DNA of 64,000 nucleotides, taken from assembly GCA_008711295.1 (NCBI GenBank), contig VUYV01000120.1, positions 1,191,468 to 1,255,467 on the forward strand, in the 5' to 3' direction. A model generated the notes under the pieces. It ran no database searches and was not told the DNA's origin. It saw only the letters and a program-made list of their open reading frames with translations. A program made the translations under genes and the position numbers. The DNA is from Anarhynchus alexandrinus (lineage: Eukaryota; Chordata; Aves; Charadriiformes; Charadriidae). Below are positions 12,699 to 25,880 of the stretch, one piece after another; the stretch's first letter is position 1; every line of letters starts with the position of its first letter.

Positions 12699-15600
12699 GA
12701 AAAAGACTAGTAGGAATGTGTCAGCTGCAACAAGGGGAAGGGCAAACAGCTGGAGCTGGGGTGTGAAGGATGAAGAGTTTCCACCAGGGATACCCTGGGA
12801 TGCAAGGAAGATGAAAAGGGAGAGGAAAGGACTGGGGACACTTGACAAAAGGGAGGTGGGAGAGGGGGTTCAGTCTCCCATTTGCCGCCTGCTGGTGGGG
12901 CTCACCAAGGACGGGCTGGAGCTTGAGATTGGCTCTTAAAACTTTGCTTCCTTGGCCTTAAGTCCGATTTCAGCTTTTGGCTAAATCACTGACCCTGGCT
13001 GCATCTCATCTGCAAGAGAGTATTCGCTGCATGGATTGCATGCAAATAACTGCACTTCACAGCCCTGGAAGGCTTGAGCACAGCATCACCAGGGATGGTG
13101 CGCATAGCTGAGATCCACCACATACCCTTTTCTTTGCCCTGCTCACGGAACACAAGGGTGAACCCTGTTTGCTGTATCGCAGCACCTCTGAGGGGGCTGA
13201 CACGTTTCACCAAGCAGGTACAAATAATTGCTTTACGCTGCACAAAGGCAGCCGAGGGCTAGAGACTGGCTGTTAAAATGTTTGCGGTGACACTGTGCCA
13301 GGCTCTGTGATGGGAGTTCACCTTCGTGTAATTAATTCTGAGGCTCTGTCACTGCGTCTAGTTCTCCTCAGATAAAGCCAGTGTTAAATAGGCTCAAAAA
13401 CTTGCCGTGTCAGTCCGCTTTGTACTTGAGAGGAGACATGTACCTCGGGGTAGGGGGAAGGGAGGGAAGGCAAATATGCTGATGACTGAGAGACATTAAG
13501 ATATGCTGGTAATGGGGCCAGCCAAAAGCCAGAGAGAGAATAAATAAACATAATTTGGTAGTGACAGTCTGTCTGGCATTGTACTGCAGTCTGCGAAGTT
13601 TTCTTTTTTTAAAGGATGCAGTAATTTAGTGAAAGCAATATGGTGAAAGGGCTCTGGTATTATCGATTAGCTTTGATCCATAAATTGCTGCTGAGCTCCT
13701 TGAAAATGCATGAGATAAGGGCAGCCACGCAGGATAGACTGGGGCTAGATCTGCACTGATACACGGGTCTGAGTGGTGCTAGCACCACAAAATGTGACCT
13801 TAAAGCCAACTTGAGTGGGAATGAAAGGGTTTTTACTAGTCTGTGGTGAGTCTTGGCTGGGTATAAAGCTAATGATAGATCCTCCTATAGTTTAGGGAGA
13901 CTGTGTTGGGTCACAGGGACAGGGAAACCTGTTTGAAGGTTTCTCAGGATGTGTGTGAAATAAGCCTGTGGAGATGGCTTGCCAAGCTGGGAGATGGAAA
14001 GAAAGAGACAACCCAGACTGGTGGCTAGCACAGCATGATGCAACATGTCCTATCATGAACCATCATGAGTGCTGGGCTCCACCACTCTCCTAATGCACCC
14101 TTTCTATAACACATTTGCTCTTGGTTTTAGGTGAGTTGCCACATACACAAATGGGTTGCGACCCCTTGGGCTATGGGAAATAACATGAGTTGAAACCTTG
14201 TCCCTTAAGATGGTGAAGAAACCTCTATGGGAGGTTTCTTTGCAAGCTTAAGTTGGGCAGTGTTATCAGAAATGCTTATTCCCATGGACAAATTTGAGCA
14301 TCTGAGCCCTGTTTGGAGGAAATTTGACGAGATTCCTTTCTGAGCAGTGGAACAGCTACATTTCATAGGGCCCTAGCCCCTAAGTGATGTTAAAACATTC
14401 ATCTCCTCTGTGCGATGCTTGCTGGCCTGACTTCCCAAAACGTTGTTATGTCTCAGCATTGCAAGGATTATTGCATGTCTCTGAATACACAGCTTAGATC
14501 CCTCAGACACAGATTTCCTATAGCTGTTACATCACTCGCACCATGAGCAGGACTGGTAGCAAAGAGTGGACTCATGCAAAGGTGTTTTTGTGTAGGGTCA
14601 GGCTTCTGCAGAGCCTGGAACTGGCAAATGCCTTGCAAGTTGCCAGCAAGTCTTTGCTGCCTTTGCGTGATGATCCTCCAGACAAGCACATTCTCAGCCT
14701 CTGGTGATTCAAGGCCGACATTTTATTGAATCAGGGATCAGCTGTGGTCAGATTTGGCAAAGCCAATGATGTCTTGCCAGCTGTCAGATGTGTACTCTAA
14801 GGCTGGAGCATCTTCAAAGAAGCTGTGTAAGGGACAGAGTATTCCCTTCTCATGGTTTGATTGTGGAAGGGAAGCAGCTTATTTTAAGCATCTGGTCTTG
14901 CAATGATATCCAGAGTGCTGCAAGGCTGATCAGGGAAGTCATGGGCTTTTCTTTGGACCATCACTGCTTCCTTGTGGGTCTTTATGGATAGCACACTTGC
15001 TAAGCTCTTTCTTACAGCACCAGGTCCTTTTGCAGATGGTATTGGAGCTCTCTTGACTCATTGTCCCACTGAAGACTGTACCCACCTGGCTCCAAGTCAG
15101 TGACATGTTGCCCATCCAAACTGCCACTGTTTCTTCAGGATCAGGCCATGTGTGCTGGTCTTCAAGGGCTTGGATCCAAACCCTAGAAGTGTCCATGGAG
15201 AAATTCCTGTTTGTTTCAGCTTTGGACCTGGTGCCAATTTCTCAGCACTGTGCTGAGTATGAGCCAGGATCCTGCTGGAGGCAATATCTGATGCAGCACC
15301 ATGTCACCACTTTGGATTTCCTGTCTTCAGCTTTTAAAACCCAGAGTATTTCACTCATCTCCCTATGGTTATTCAGGAACACAAGAGGGGAAGACACTTC
15401 CTTAAATCATCAAGGCTAATCCCCTGCTCCCTCTGGCAACCATGCCACTCAAATCCTTGCATAAACCCTAGGTTTGGCAGCAATTAAACTGTTTGTCCCT
15501 TTAAACCATGGCTAGTCTCTCATGCATGTTGCATCCTTTTTCTGCCCAATATGCAAGTGTGTCGTAGAGTCTTTTCTAGCAGAGCTTGGCTGCTGTCATT

Positions 15601-17141
15601 ATCAGCTCACACCTTCTACTCCCACCCCATCTGTGCCTGGCGTTATTTTCATGCATAATACATCGATCATCTGCAGCCTGGTGGGGGGGAAATCATCACT
15701 TCAAGTCACTTGTCTGAATTCAAGCCACATCTGAGCTGTATCCTTTGCTGAATCCTATATCTATAGTCTGATAAAGGTGGGGGGAGGGAAACCAGCAAGA
15801 AGATCTCAGGCTCCTCCTGTCTGCAAGGTCTCCAAAGCAACTATTGCTTGCATTTATAAGCCTTTGGGGGCCACAGACAAATCCCTGCAGGTCTGGTGCA
15901 CCTTTGCAGCGATGCCAGCTGACACTAGGCAAAGGATAAGGGCTGCGTGTGTTTGTGTATCTTGGCTTTCTGCAATGCAAAGGATGGGCCTCTCCTCTTT
16001 TGCAGGTTGTCTGCGACCCCAGGGATGTTTACTGATTTTCAAGCATGCTACTCTTGATTTACACCAGCATTGCTGGGAAGAGCACTGGTGTTTCATTCTG
16101 GAAGACGGATCTTCAAAGAATACACTTAACAAACTTGATTTTGAAGTCTCTCAGGAAGGCTTTGAAAACAAAAGCTCAAATTCCAGAGTAAGTAGAAAGT
16201 CCTTGGTTCCTAGTGGTGAAAGCTTCCTACCAGAATTATTCCCAGAGGCAGTATAGACTTTGCATTTTGCCTCATCTAAATGCATTAGGAGGAGTATTAA
16301 ATTTCACATGTGCTGCATGTTGATGTAATTCTCCTGACATGTCTGTTTGCACCATTATGAAATAAGGGATTTCCTTTCCCTTTCTTTCCACATTTGCCCT
16401 GCTCTCTAGGGATCTCAAGGATATGATCCATTGGCATACGAGGATTATGCCTTTTACACAGAGGACTTAAAAAAAGCTTCGTCATTGTGCTAACAGAGGT
16501 TTCGGGACAACATCCCGCATTAGCAGTGCTTGACTTAACTGACAACCTATGGCTGGAAAAGATCCATTAATCTTCTGTGTCACGATCCCTCCAGGCACTC
16601 CCGGCCCTGCTCAAACTTTGCGATGCGCAGCTCTGCGCTTAGGATGAACATTTCGGTGCAGGAGGTTCTTGAGGGTCTTTTCATGTAAAAACGACACCTC
16701 TGTGCCCTACAAGAGTTGGGGGATCTGGCATCTCCTTCATAAACTGTTTTTTTTATCTGGTGTTAAGGGGGAGTATGTGTTTAAATAAGCAGCCCCTGAA
16801 TCTCCCCCCCAGTTATCTGCAGGTGCAAGGTTAGGCTGGAGGATGCTGTCTGCCACCCTGAGCACCCCTCCGCAGCCTGTGGAGGGGTGATCAGCAGTCT
16901 CCCTTGGGCCTCATACCTTTGCTGCCTAAACGCTTGGTGTCAGGGGCCTTGCTGCTGTACTTGTGACTTTATTCTGTGTCACAGCTCCACACTGTGACAG
17001 GGATAATGTAAATGCCTGCTTTGAGCAGAATTTGGGGCCTTTTCCTGTCCCAATAAATTTTGAATGCATTTAAATCTCACGGGCTGTAAGGAGAAGGCAG
17101 ATTTAAGGGGGAGAAGAGGCAGAGATGGGATTTTTTAAAGC

Positions 17142-17155
17142 TTTTTTTTTTTTTT
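17142..17155. repeat. T14 homopolymer
   Basis: Run of fourteen T after AAAGC, in sequence with no recognisable gene. Confidence 0.85.
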
Positions 17156-17515
17156 CTCCTAAGAGGCAAATTTACATTGCTAAAAGAGTGGCATAAAATG
17201 AACTTAACAGGCCAAGGGGAATAGAGAAGACAGCCAATTTCTTGATCATTTAACATCGACTCTAATACATAGACTTGAAGGCACGCTGCCTTATGTCACT
17301 GGGGGATCCAACCCATGCTTATGTTCTCAGATCCTTTATCCAGGGCTGATTGCTGTGTTTCTCAGCTCATCAGCTGCAGGAAGCACAGGAATGTGTACTG
17401 AAGAGATGAATATACATATGGTTAGAAAAATTACTGGAAGACATGCCTTGCTTTCGCCTTCATGTAAAGCTGTTGGCAAAGAGCGTCTTATTCTTAACAC
17501 CAAACGTTCTGCCTG

Positions 17516-17541
17516 TCTATCTATCTATCTATCTATCTATC
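17516..17541. repeat. (CTAT)6 microsatellite
   Basis: Six uninterrupted CTAT units; likely polymorphic. Confidence 0.95.
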
Positions 17542-17703
17542 ACATATATGTATAGGTGATGAGCACCTACACGCACAGAAGCACCATGTGGTCTACATCA
17601 GTATAACATGCACGTAAAACGCTTGCATGCATGGCTACAAACTACATCCCTTGGTTTTGTCTGTGAACCGAGCACTTTTTCCAGGTGAATTGGAAACCCT
17701 CCT

Positions 17704-17723
17704 GTTTGTCTGTCTGTCTGTCC
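17704..17723. repeat. (TGTC)n microsatellite
   Basis: About four TGTC units preceded by TTTGTC, about 160 bases after the CTAT tract. Confidence 0.85.
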
Positions 17724-18368
17724 CAGGCGATGGAGCAGGGACTGCAGGAGAGTGTTTCTGGACGGCATGGCCTGCAAGGGGGGTTCTTCTACACCGGTCG
17801 GGCTGTGCCTGTCTCTTGCTTGGGTTGATGCTGACATCTGGCGGCTGTGCCGGGCAGTGTGTGCGCACAGTTCTTGCTCCATGGCTTTCTGCTCATCTTC
17901 AAGCTTGCATTTTGTAAGAAGCACCTTTTGGCCGTCGTGCTATGCCAGGGTGGTTTGACCCTCGGGCATGCCTAATTGCCTGGATATATTTGCTGAAATC
18001 CCGTTGCTGATTTGGGTGGCATTTAGCACGTTTGCTCTGGTTCCCTCTGTTAGTGACAACTGCTCATGACGTGATGAGCAGACATGAGCCCAAACTCGAA
18101 TAAGGCAGGTCTGAACACAAGACAAGCCATGGTCTGACCACGTTTTAAAGTCTGAGTTAAGCTTTCAGATAATGGAAAATGGATTTACAGTCTCAGCTGG
18201 TGGACATCTGGAGCATCTTCGATGTTAAGAAGGGGGATTCACCTACAATGCAGGCTGTCTTACACTGCTGACCCCAAAAATGAGCCTCTATCCGTAATCC
18301 CATAGGGAAGAGTGCTCTGCCTGTCCTCCTTCTCTACACCACCTCTCCTTGCCATGCTGTATGATGGA

Positions 18369-18376
18369 TGACGTCA
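18369..18376. promoter_or_regulatory. Full CRE palindrome TGACGTCA
   Basis: A perfect consensus CREB/ATF site set between two copies of GTATGATGGATG (about 18,358 and 18,386). There is no gene nearby on either strand, so regulatory use is uncertain; a match of this length occurs by chance about once per 65 kb. Confidence 0.25.
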
Positions 18377-19150
18377 TACATCAATGTATGATGGATGGCC
18401 GTGAGGGTGGAGTGACAACGTTTCTGTACCTCACTTCTCTGCTTTTGGGCATCTATGAGGTAACTAAGTGCTTTGGGGCTTTTAGCATGAGGTTGCCATT
18501 CTCTGCTTTTGCCCATGAGCCATAGTAACTGAGAAAACTGTGCCAAAGCAAGGCTCTTTGTATGGAAATTTCCAGTCATTCTTTTAACTTCCCAGAAGTG
18601 TAGCTGTAAGGCACCCTGGCCGCTACACCAAAGACCTACCTGTTTTGGTATGGTTTATTACTGTTTATTACTACAAATACCAGTATGCAAATTGTCGTGC
18701 ACCAGAAATTGTGCTTCTCCCTTAACATTTGCATCCTAAGAGGATGCTTTCCACTGGTCGGTTTGCCAAGGCAGACTAAGCCCCCACAGAGGGCTGCAGG
18801 ATGATGACTGGGAAGAGTCATTACCAAAGCCTAGCCCTACAAATGAGCCACGTTTGAGCAAAGAGCCTGGGCAGCTTGTATTCAGGCTTTTACTCAGAGA
18901 CCTACTGCCAGCAAGGAATAGACTTTTACAACCACTGCTGGGAATTCCTCTTTTTGGTTTCCTCCTGGCAATTTTTGGCTATTTGGCATCACCAAATTGT
19001 GCTACCACTGCTGCTATTACACTGAACTTTTAAGCACTTTGTAGATGTTGCTGCTGGGCCATGTTTCTCTAGGAGGTGCCCAAGCGTTTCTGGGACTGTA
19101 GTGAGCTCTGCTGCATCCATTCTTCATCTCATCACCAACTTGAGGGCTGT

Positions 19151-19193
19151 AAGAGAGAAAGAAATAAGGAAGGAAAGGAAGAAAGGAAAAAAA
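19151..19193. repeat. Purine-rich GGAA/GAAA tract
   Basis: Strand-asymmetric run of AGAGAG, GAAA and GGAA units, low complexity. Confidence 0.75.
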
Positions 19194-22100
19194 TCTATTA
19201 AAAAAACATTTATGTATTGGAATTTTATACTGGCAATTGGGAAACTGGCCAAAGCTCTGCAGAGATGTGCATTTAATCTCTATATGATTTCTATCTCCTT
19301 TTGGGCAATATACATGCCCTGACTCCATCATTTCTGTTGCAACAGACTTGCACAATAAAGGTGCTGAATAGCTCCTGCCTGTTCTGTGAAGAGGCAGACT
19401 GCTTCAATAGGGAGAATTGTTGTCTAACAATTGGAAGGTGCCCATACTGGGCTTCTTGCATCTTTCCTGTTCTGAGCCAGTGTGTATTATGTTTTCAGAT
19501 GAATGCCTGGATTTTTCTGAGTTGAGAATAGACAGATCTCTGCTTGGGTTTCATCCTTGGTTTCTAGTAAATGTCTAAAGGCATTTTAAATTTAAGACCT
19601 TAACCTTGTTTTCAGAGCACTCAATGAGTCATTTAAATGAACGGAACTCTGAATTCTGGGGGATTTTCAGCAAAATTTCTGATTCTTGTTATTTTCTGGT
19701 CTTGATGCATGATTTTCTTCATGCCTTGCTATGATGTACAGTCATATTTTACTTTGAGAAGCTGGATTCACCTCAAGCCACATTTGTTCTTTGAGAATAT
19801 CAGCATCTTTCTGGCTAATCCCTCTCAAGGAAGCCATTAACTTAAATTGTAAGTTGTACCTCCATTTTTTAATGACGCATGCTTCTTATTATTAACGATC
19901 ATCTTATCAGTGTATCTGTCTTTCTGGGGATATATTATTTCATGCTTCGGCATCTCACCACAAAAGTACAGCTATGGTTTCCAAACACATATGTGAGAAT
20001 AATTGAAAGAAAAATTTTGGAAGTCTTTATTCAGGAGACACGTCTCCTAAATCATGTTGAACTGGTAATTAAATGGATTCAGTAATTGCCCTTACTTTAA
20101 CTTAGCAAAATGAGCCTTTCCAAACCTCAGGTAGAGAATTACCCTAATCAAGTCCAGAACCCCTTGTGATAGGAAATGCTGAATTTTCTAAGCAGATTTG
20201 GAGCTGTTTGAGTTCATATCCTGAGGTGGAAGTGAGGCTGGCTGCTGGGATGCAAGAGCATGGACAACGTTCTTTGGAGCACAGCATTTTTGCTTCCCCC
20301 CAACTTTTTAGCCCCAGAATAGCTAAATATTGACTTTGCTAGCATGGAACCAGCAATGTTGCCCCAGGCCGGTCCTCAGCCACACATGCCAGGGATCCCC
20401 GGGATCCCCTTTCCTCACAGTGTGAGATCTGGTGTAAAACCTCGCAGGAAATTTTCAAGACCACTTTGAATCCTGCTGGAATGCTACAAGGGGACTTGGC
20501 TCTGATTTTTTTTTGTTTCTTCAGATTAGATCGTGAGGGTTGGAGAACAGGCCTTTGGAGAGTGATTGATTAGTTATGTTTGTTAAACCAGTTCTGAGCT
20601 GGATCCAGTGCCTTTTGGTCACGAGTCAGGCGAGAAAGCACATGTCCAAGTGTGACAGAGTGGAAAATAGCGTGTGTGGCCCATGTTTAGTAATTTCTTT
20701 AAAAAAAATTATCCCACTGGCTATATGATGTTACGTTAGCCAAGCTGTTCCACTGCTTTGAGTAGTGTCTCTGCTTCCAGAAAAAAAACCCTAATGTCTC
20801 CAAATGAACTGGCTATTAATTGAAGGAGACCTCAAAAGATCCCTAAACAATCCCATACACTAATTAAAGACAGATCAAAGTGAGTTTCTCCTATTCTCTC
20901 TGGAGGCAGTTGAATTTCTGAGGGGCTTCTTTCAGAGGGAAAGATAATTCCTCATGGCATTTCCTTGGTTTCAAGTGCAGAAATGCACACTGTTTGCTAG
21001 CTCGCAGCAAAGACGTGGGTGATGTATGAGGAGCAGCCCAGACTGAATGCAGGAACATGCTGCTGCCATTTAATCCAAGATAATATATTTCATGATCTTA
21101 CTGCTGGAGTTTTTCAGCAACTGGTTTCATGTATGGGAAAGTATTTGGCTTGCCTTGGAAACATTTCCCATTTGAAAACAAGCTGCAGTGGGAGAGCTGG
21201 CAGCTTCACAGGAGGCTGCTCTGTGAAAATTGGATTTCCCTGAGCGGCGCGGTGGGGCTGGGTCATAGCGAAGGCTGTTGAACAGCTCCCGGGAAAGGCT
21301 CCAGGCTGTGCGGATCTGCCGATGGAGAGCCCCACCGCCTGGTCTCTGGAGGATTGCTGCCGCCTCGCCGCTTGGCAGAACAGGGATTTCGGAATGGATT
21401 TTATTCCTGTTTTCTGTCCCTTGGGCAAAGGGAACGTGCAGAAGAAGAGCTGGAGCTTGGCTTACACTCATGAATTAAAAGTCTTGGGACCATTTTAAGT
21501 CTCCAGCTGCGGAGGAGAAGCTCTGTTCTAACTTTGCTCTCAATTCAAGATTATTTTTCTTAAGCTCAGCAAATACAGAACTACTAGCTGGGTCTAATTT
21601 ATCTGTAAGCAATACCAGGACACCTAGTCCTGGTTGAGAAAGCACCAGACCAGGTGTTTGCCAAAGGTCTCATGCGTGAGCTCAGGTGATACACTTAATT
21701 TTCTCTGTGGGGCTCCTACTATCTGCACAGAAAGCAACAGCTCCCCCTGTCAGGGGTGATACGAGGACAAGACCTGCTGTGGTTGTGTGGTGCTCAGAGT
21801 ATGATAATGCTGGAAGAGGCTGCTTGCTCCAGCCCTGGAGAGATTTGTTGCTGTGCCTAAGCCCTTCTGGAGACAGCTTTATTGTTCAGCGTAAGCATGA
21901 GGAACAATATCGCATCCAAAAAAGTTCCTCTCCCACCCTGGCTTGCAGCTTTCCTGGGCTTTTCCCTTGCCTTTCCCAGCAGAGAGGACCACACACCCTT
22001 TGGTGCTGGTTCTTTCTTCCACATATTTGCAGCTTCTACCTCCACCCCTTCTGCCACATGAGGCACTGCCTACCCTCAAGGCTGCTGCAGAGTGGGCCTG

Positions 22101-25100
22101 ATCACCCTGGCTCCAAAGTCTGCACCCAAACCTGCCATTTTGCAGGTATTTTCTGGACCAATCCCTTTCCCCGTGGGATGGAGGGTGTGAATGTGTGCCT
22201 CGGTCCTGCAGCAGATGTTATGCAGGGGAAGCTGGTGCACGGGGCATGTGGTAGGAGCGAACCCCATCTTCAGCACCATGTATGCTGCTAGTGAGGATCC
22301 TTCACATGACGGTTTGCTGACAGAAAGCAGTCGCATCCTCAGGTGACCTCCACAAAACTGTTTCAGTGTGGGTACCAGGCAGGGTCCCCGGCTGGACCAG
22401 TTTGGAGTGCCCATCCCCATGTCTTTCTTAAGAATGAGGCATGTTTTAGCCCTTAGCGAGCTCGTATGAACTAATTCCTCTGGTTCACACTGACAAAGCT
22501 GTTTCCCCAGGACTTGCACTGGCCAGGGCTGTACCAGCTACATCAGCTGAACGGCACAGTAGGAGGTAGAGTAAAACTGCCTGAACATGGCAGAAGTGCA
22601 AAGGGAGGGGGCCTGCTGCACACGCAGCCATGAGACAGCATGAGAAGCAAAGCTGAGACCCTTCTTCAAAAGGCCTCCCTGCGGGTATCAGGATTCACAA
22701 ATGTCTAGTCTTCTTTCTTAGGGTAGTTATCTGAATTTCTCCTGAGAGTTCTTATGGTTTTTATGCTTGTGAATGTGTCTTCTGTGTTCCCAGGCTGGCA
22801 TCTACATCTGAAGAGACACCTCAGTTCTTGGTGCCTGAAGGAGGACATCCTCATGATGGCCATTCCTGGCTCATGTTTCCTGTATCCCCTAGCCCTGGGT
22901 AAGTTGTTCAGTCCCTCTGTGCCTTGTCTGGAGGGGCACATCCTTACCCAGGGAGCGTGGTGAGAGGGGATGACTTAAAAGGTAGATTGCCTGTACCCTA
23001 TGACAATAGCTGCACAGGGCAGAGTGACTTTTGGAAATGGGAAGTGTTTGGTTTTCATGGGTCGTTGTTAAACACCCACCAGTGTGAAGGAAGGAGAATT
23101 TGTCCTATTCTGCTCAAAAAACCACTGCCTGGCTCTGTGCTTGCTGTTTATGGTCAGAGTCCATGGGTCATCTCTCTTGCCCTTCCTGAAATGTCTAAAC
23201 AAGCATCCTCAATTGCTCTGTGTTGCAATGGGACATCATCAGCTTGTATCAGGGCTGGGCTGTGTTATTCGTCATGACACGGAGTAAGTGGAGCAGTGGG
23301 AACAAGTTGAAGAAACCCCTTCAAGGGTGTGTTGACTTCAAGATGTTCCTTGGAGGCTCTTCTTTCTCCCCAGCAATAAAGACAGCAAATAGAAGTGTGT
23401 TGTGCTGGCCCAGAGGTCCTTCCTGCCACCTTGGGGCTGGGGAGCATCAAACACCAGGAACTGACTTGGAAGGAACTGTGAAAGGCTGTGCAAAATGGCC
23501 ACTGCACCCCAAGGCAGGACCACCTCTCCCTAAACCAGCCCTGACAGTACCTCTGTTAGGTTGGGGATGAGGTTAATGGTCGTTGTAGGAAGGGCTGGGA
23601 AAAGACAGAAGAGAAAAAATGATGCCTGTGAGTCAATGCTTGGTGAGAGGGGAACACAGAGAGGTGAAGAGATTCCTGCCTAGGAGCATCCAGCTGCTTT
23701 CTCTGCCTGGTTGGTGTGTCACCTTGTGATAGCAATAGGATCATGGCTTGCACGAGGACCACTGCATCCTATGATGCCCTTGCCACCTTGCCCTGATTTC
23801 AGTCAGTTCTTGTTCCTGCTGCCTCACAAACTTTTACTGAGAGTGAGACATATTAGGTGAGAAGTCAGCCTTGAGGACAACACTGGAAAATAATTTGGGG
23901 AGGGAAAGAAAGTACATATTTGGTCAGGTCTACATGCCAGGTCTTGAACTAGCAGAGCTGTTTTGGCAAGAAGTGTGGTTTTGTTTGACTGAAATAGTTA
24001 CGAATTCAACTTCAAGGCTGATTGCATCTTTATGGCCTAAAATTGCTTTATAGCTGTAATTTATTCTCCCTTTCATACAGGAATAGCTCTGGCAAGGGCT
24101 GGTCTTGCTGTAACTAATACCTGGAGGGTGAGCCGAGAACAATTATTCACTGTCTGACAAAATGGGAACTTGAGGATATCATGAAAACCTATCAAGTGAC
24201 ACGTTCAGCACCATCAAAGGGAGGCACCTCATGTACTGAACCTACGGACTGCAGTGGATGGGTCCTGCGGGTGGTGATGTGAGTTCAGCATTTGGGCAAG
24301 TTCATGGACTTTGAAGTACAGAGACCCCACCTCTTGCCTGGGCAGTCTTTGAGCCACCAGCTACTGGAAGAGGGATTGCACCCCAGTGGGGGCAATGGCA
24401 GAGCTCACTCATTCTTAGGCTATTTGGAGGCGTATGCTTGTAGGCAGGGTCAGAGACAGACTATTGGACGAGACTGACTTTTAGTGTAATCATATATACG
24501 CATGGGACTTTTCACCTCTACGACTGTGTATCACAGCTGCTTTGCCAGCACTTCAGGGTAGGGTTTTCATGCACTCTTGACACACACGAGGCACCTGACA
24601 TGTATATCGAGTCCTTAAAGGCCAGGGTCTTCATGCAGGGATAGCCTGTATGCCAGGTGGTACATCTGAAACACCATGCTCAGATTTGACATCGTTTTTT
24701 AACCTGGTTGAAGGTAAGGCTGCACTGTTTAGACAACACTCACACTTGGAAAGCTACCTTAGCATAGCACAATAGAATAATTTTAAATTACTTTATAGCT
24801 CCTATGGAATACAAACGTAGCAGCAAGGTTCCGATGCAGTGAGGGCTCCTCCATTCAAACCGGTCTCTGTTCCTATAAAATGCTTATAGAATAAAATTAT
24901 AACATTTGAATTAAAGGCATGGGTTTATATGTCCTTTATTAACAGCACCAGAAAGGTTTTTCAAAGCCACAGGGATAAAAGGTGAAATTGCTTTTATTCA
25001 TCTTAGTATAAAACAGGAAGAGGTAGAATTACTCATTTCTAACACACTAAGCTTTTTCAAATCCCGTCCATTAGATGCTTCCAGTGTCTCTGAGCCCAGG

Positions 25101-25464
25101 TTTTGTCTGTTAAACATGTCTTTCAGATCATAATAACTTATCCAATCTGATGGCTCAAATCAGGCGTCTGTTAAGTTATATACCCTTATTTCTTCTTCCA
25201 AAGATGCTACACAATGTGTCAGAAAAGCTTGTGCATGTCCATTCCTGGAAGAGACATGATTTCTCGCAAGCAGCAAAATCCCAATAGAACCAGCAAGTTC
25301 TACCATGCCCCTCCTCTGCATTTTTGTGGAAGCAAAACAAGTGCACTTCTCAGGTTGTTAGCACAAATTGAGGAGCAAATTTCTTACAATTAACATTTGG
25401 GCTTTGTGTAATTGTAAGTCTTGAGTTCTGAAAGGTTTTATCTCAGAAAAAAGGTAGGAGAAAT

Positions 25465-25470
25465 TTTATT
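25465..25470 (-). promoter_or_regulatory. Candidate KCNK16 polyadenylation signal (AATAAA)
   Basis: TTTATT on the plus strand reads AATAAA on the coding strand, about 50 bases after the KCNK16 stop. Further AATAAA matches at 24,993-24,998 and 24,935-24,940 would give longer 3' untranslated regions; sequence alone does not decide between them. Confidence 0.45.
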
Positions 25471-25521
25471 TCCATGGGAATTTCTTTAGAAGAATTTGCT
25501 AGTGAATCTCCAATGAAGAAT

Positions 25522-25880
25522 TCAATCCTCACATGTTATGGCAATAGTTTTGCTATAAGAAAAAACATTTTTTTCATTTTTAATGTGTTCAGAATCTGCT
25601 GCTAATGACTCCATTTTCTGTGTATCCCTTCCAGCACGTGGTGGTTGCAATTCTTCTTCTGGAATAAACTGAGCAGGCCAGCATCTTCTTTGTTGGCTTG
25701 CTTCATTGTCCTTACTCACCTTTGCAATTTGATAGAGATCCTTGACAATTATTTTCTCAGTATCTTCTAGTAATGTTGTCAATAAATTAAATAGGAGAGC
25801 AATCCAGGCAAGACCAAAAAGAATCCAAATGGCCACCAGCATTCGGTAGTAGGAAAAGTAATTCCTGCCCGGCTGTTTAC
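25522..25880 (-). CDS. KCNK16: KCNK16 exon 5 (TM4, C-terminal tail, stop)
   Basis: Begins after TCTGCAG and completes the split Gly218 codon. It codes the YYR motif (R230, putative extracellular pH sensor), TM4 (WILFGLAWIALLFN) and a charged cytosolic tail ending at the stop at 25,522. The tail shows no recognisable interaction motif. Confidence 0.88.

Larger units (their letters stand above)
1..24900. other. Gene-free region downstream of KCNK16
   Basis: I find no exon, RNA gene or confident interspersed repeat here. Open frames on both strands are short, lack recognisable domains and are not flanked by convincing splice sites. I looked for neighbouring two-pore K+ channel exons (GFG/GYG filter codons next to a splice donor) because KCNK5 and KCNK17 lie beside KCNK16 in mammals, and saw none. 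What is present: a GGAT-type microsatellite near 0.9 kb, CTAT and TGTC microsatellites near 17.5-17.7 kb, a purine-rich tract near 19.2 kb, homopolymer runs, an alternating purine/pyrimidine tract near 7.4 kb, and AT-rich blocks near 1.8, 8.5 and 13.6 kb that look like candidate conserved noncoding sequence. The scarcity of CR1 here contrasts with the right half of the window. Confidence 0.6.
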
